Shown: positions 63,590 to 64,000 of the stretch, piece after piece | Layout: every line of letters starts with the position of its first letter | Position numbering within the stretch: the first letter of the stretch is position 1 | Source of the DNA: CAYRFF01 sp964436125 | GTDB taxonomy: Bacteria > Bacteroidota > Bacteroidia > Chitinophagales > Saprospiraceae | NCBI GenBank assembly: GCA_964436125.1 | Contig: CAYTBT010000011.1 | Coordinates: forward strand, 1 to 64,000 | DNA: 64,000 nucleotides | Direction: 5' to 3' | Notes under the pieces: model-generated | The model's input: the letters and a program-made list of their open reading frames with translations, nothing else | What the model was told of the DNA's origin: nothing | Database searches by the model: none | Program-made: the position numbers and the translations under genes

Positions 63590-64000
63590 TTAAAAGAAGC
63601 TATCGATACACTGCAATTGCTTTCTTAAAAGATCTACTTTAAAGATATTGTAATCTTCATATCCCGTCGCCCACACAACGCGTACTTTATCGATGGGGCT
63701 TTTCTTTAATCTCCTGGCATCGCGATTGCTCATCTGATAAATAGCGTGGTATATTTTCTTGTCAGAACGTGGATCGCTCATTTCCCGGGCATTATTGTAG
63801 GCAAAAAAAGCATATAAATCACCATTTAAAGTTCTTATGGTCAATTGGCTATTCTTTTTTATGCCGCCGAAGGCAAGATCAGCACGCGGTGAATCGATGT
63901 AAAAAACGAGATGCAAGTAATAAATTCCTTTTTGATAAGAGAAAAAGGAAAAACATTGAATTAAGTCTTTATGAGCAAAATACTTGGCTCTTTTTTCCGG
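63590..64000 (-). CDS. Hypothetical protein, incomplete at window end
   Basis: A reading frame with stop at 63590 that stays open through the end of the window, so the true start is outside or is the TTG at 63916. The C-terminal residues have alternating strands (LHLVFYIDSPRADLAFGG, GDLYAFFAYNNAREMSD) and end in a mixed segment (RVVWATGYEDYNIFKVDL). It may belong to a small beta-rich family. It lies 26 bases upstream of miaE on the same strand and could belong to that operon. Confidence 0.55.
   Translation of the reverse strand, partial: PEKRAKYFAHKDLIQCFSFFSYQKGIYYLHLVFYIDSPRADLAFGGIKKNSQLTIRTLNGDLYAFFAYNNAREMSDPRSDKKIYHAIYQMSNRDARRLKKSPIDKVRVVWATGYEDYNIFKVDLLRKQLQCIDSFF

Noticed and set aside
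1..64000. CRISPR arrays, rRNA, tRNA genes, origin of replication
   Set aside because: I looked for regular direct repeats, tRNA T-arm patterns and rRNA-like runs and found none that hold up. Reading by eye could miss a degenerate tRNA.

Overview
The window looks like a chromosomal segment of a free-living member of the Bacteroidota, perhaps a saprospirian/chitinophagalean lineage. This is inferred from gene content and is not a database match. The evidence is PorX, several proteins with type IX secretion (T9SS) C-terminal domains of both type A and type B, an HU/CCDC81-SPOR protein, the FtsK-LolA gene pair, KdsA and a GT9 glycosyltransferase for LPS, and promoters with the Bacteroidota -7 box TAnnTTTG. 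There is no rRNA, tRNA, CRISPR array, prophage or intact transposase. Most of the window is ordinary core genome.

Layout. 1-3.1 kb: end of a T9SS-exported protein, an RRM RNA-binding protein with a long leader, cytidine deaminase, and a histidine kinase/response regulator pair. 3.5-7.6 kb: a tight operon of SPOR-domain protein, kdsA, FAD-dependent dehydrogenase and DoxX. 7.9-14.2 kb (minus): lolA, ftsK, a CBS protein and hutU. 14.6-18.4 kb: a structured repeat, a lipoprotein and a thermolysin-like secreted protease. 18.5-24.6 kb: GT9 glycosyltransferase, XRE/S24 regulator, RNA methyltransferase, acyl-CoA carboxylase beta subunit and a DUF4197 lipoprotein. 24.9-35.9 kb: gcdH, an OmpA-like protein, phoH, a SAM hydroxide adenosyltransferase, PBP1A, glyA and a T9SS cargo. 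35.9-42.1 kb: HD hydrolase, porX, tatC, ybaB and a T9SS type B cargo. 42.2-47.6 kb: paaABCD, mnmD with a tiny lipoprotein gene, mpl and a ferredoxin. 47.7-56.5 kb: lectin, unknowns, a sigma-like/HARE-HTH protein, lpdA, a WG-repeat lipoprotein and coaD. 56.8-64 kb: second copy of the structured repeat, pruA, and a compact minus-strand operon of thioesterase, aspartoacylase-like hydrolase, two ATP-grasp proteins and miaE.

Functionally the window joins amino-acid and aromatic catabolism (hutU, pruA, gcdH, acyl-CoA carboxylase, paaABCD, lpdA) with envelope biogenesis (kdsA, GT9, PBP1A, mpl, lolA, tatC, SPOR) and protein export by T9SS (porX and at least four cargo proteins).

The strongest unexplained signal is a 12-base word, GCTTNCGCAAAT. 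By eye it occurs 14 times exactly on the two strands of this window; about 0.03 would be expected with equal base frequencies. It sits in coding and noncoding DNA, in different reading frames and both orientations, with all four bases used at N. This resembles a DNA uptake sequence or another genome-wide recognition word. Other leads are the two-copy hairpin element with a cloverleaf-like insert, the ATP-grasp/aspartoacylase operon, a phoH reading frame whose conserved N-terminus has no ATG, GTG or TTG start, and a 45-codon lipoprotein gene upstream of mnmD.
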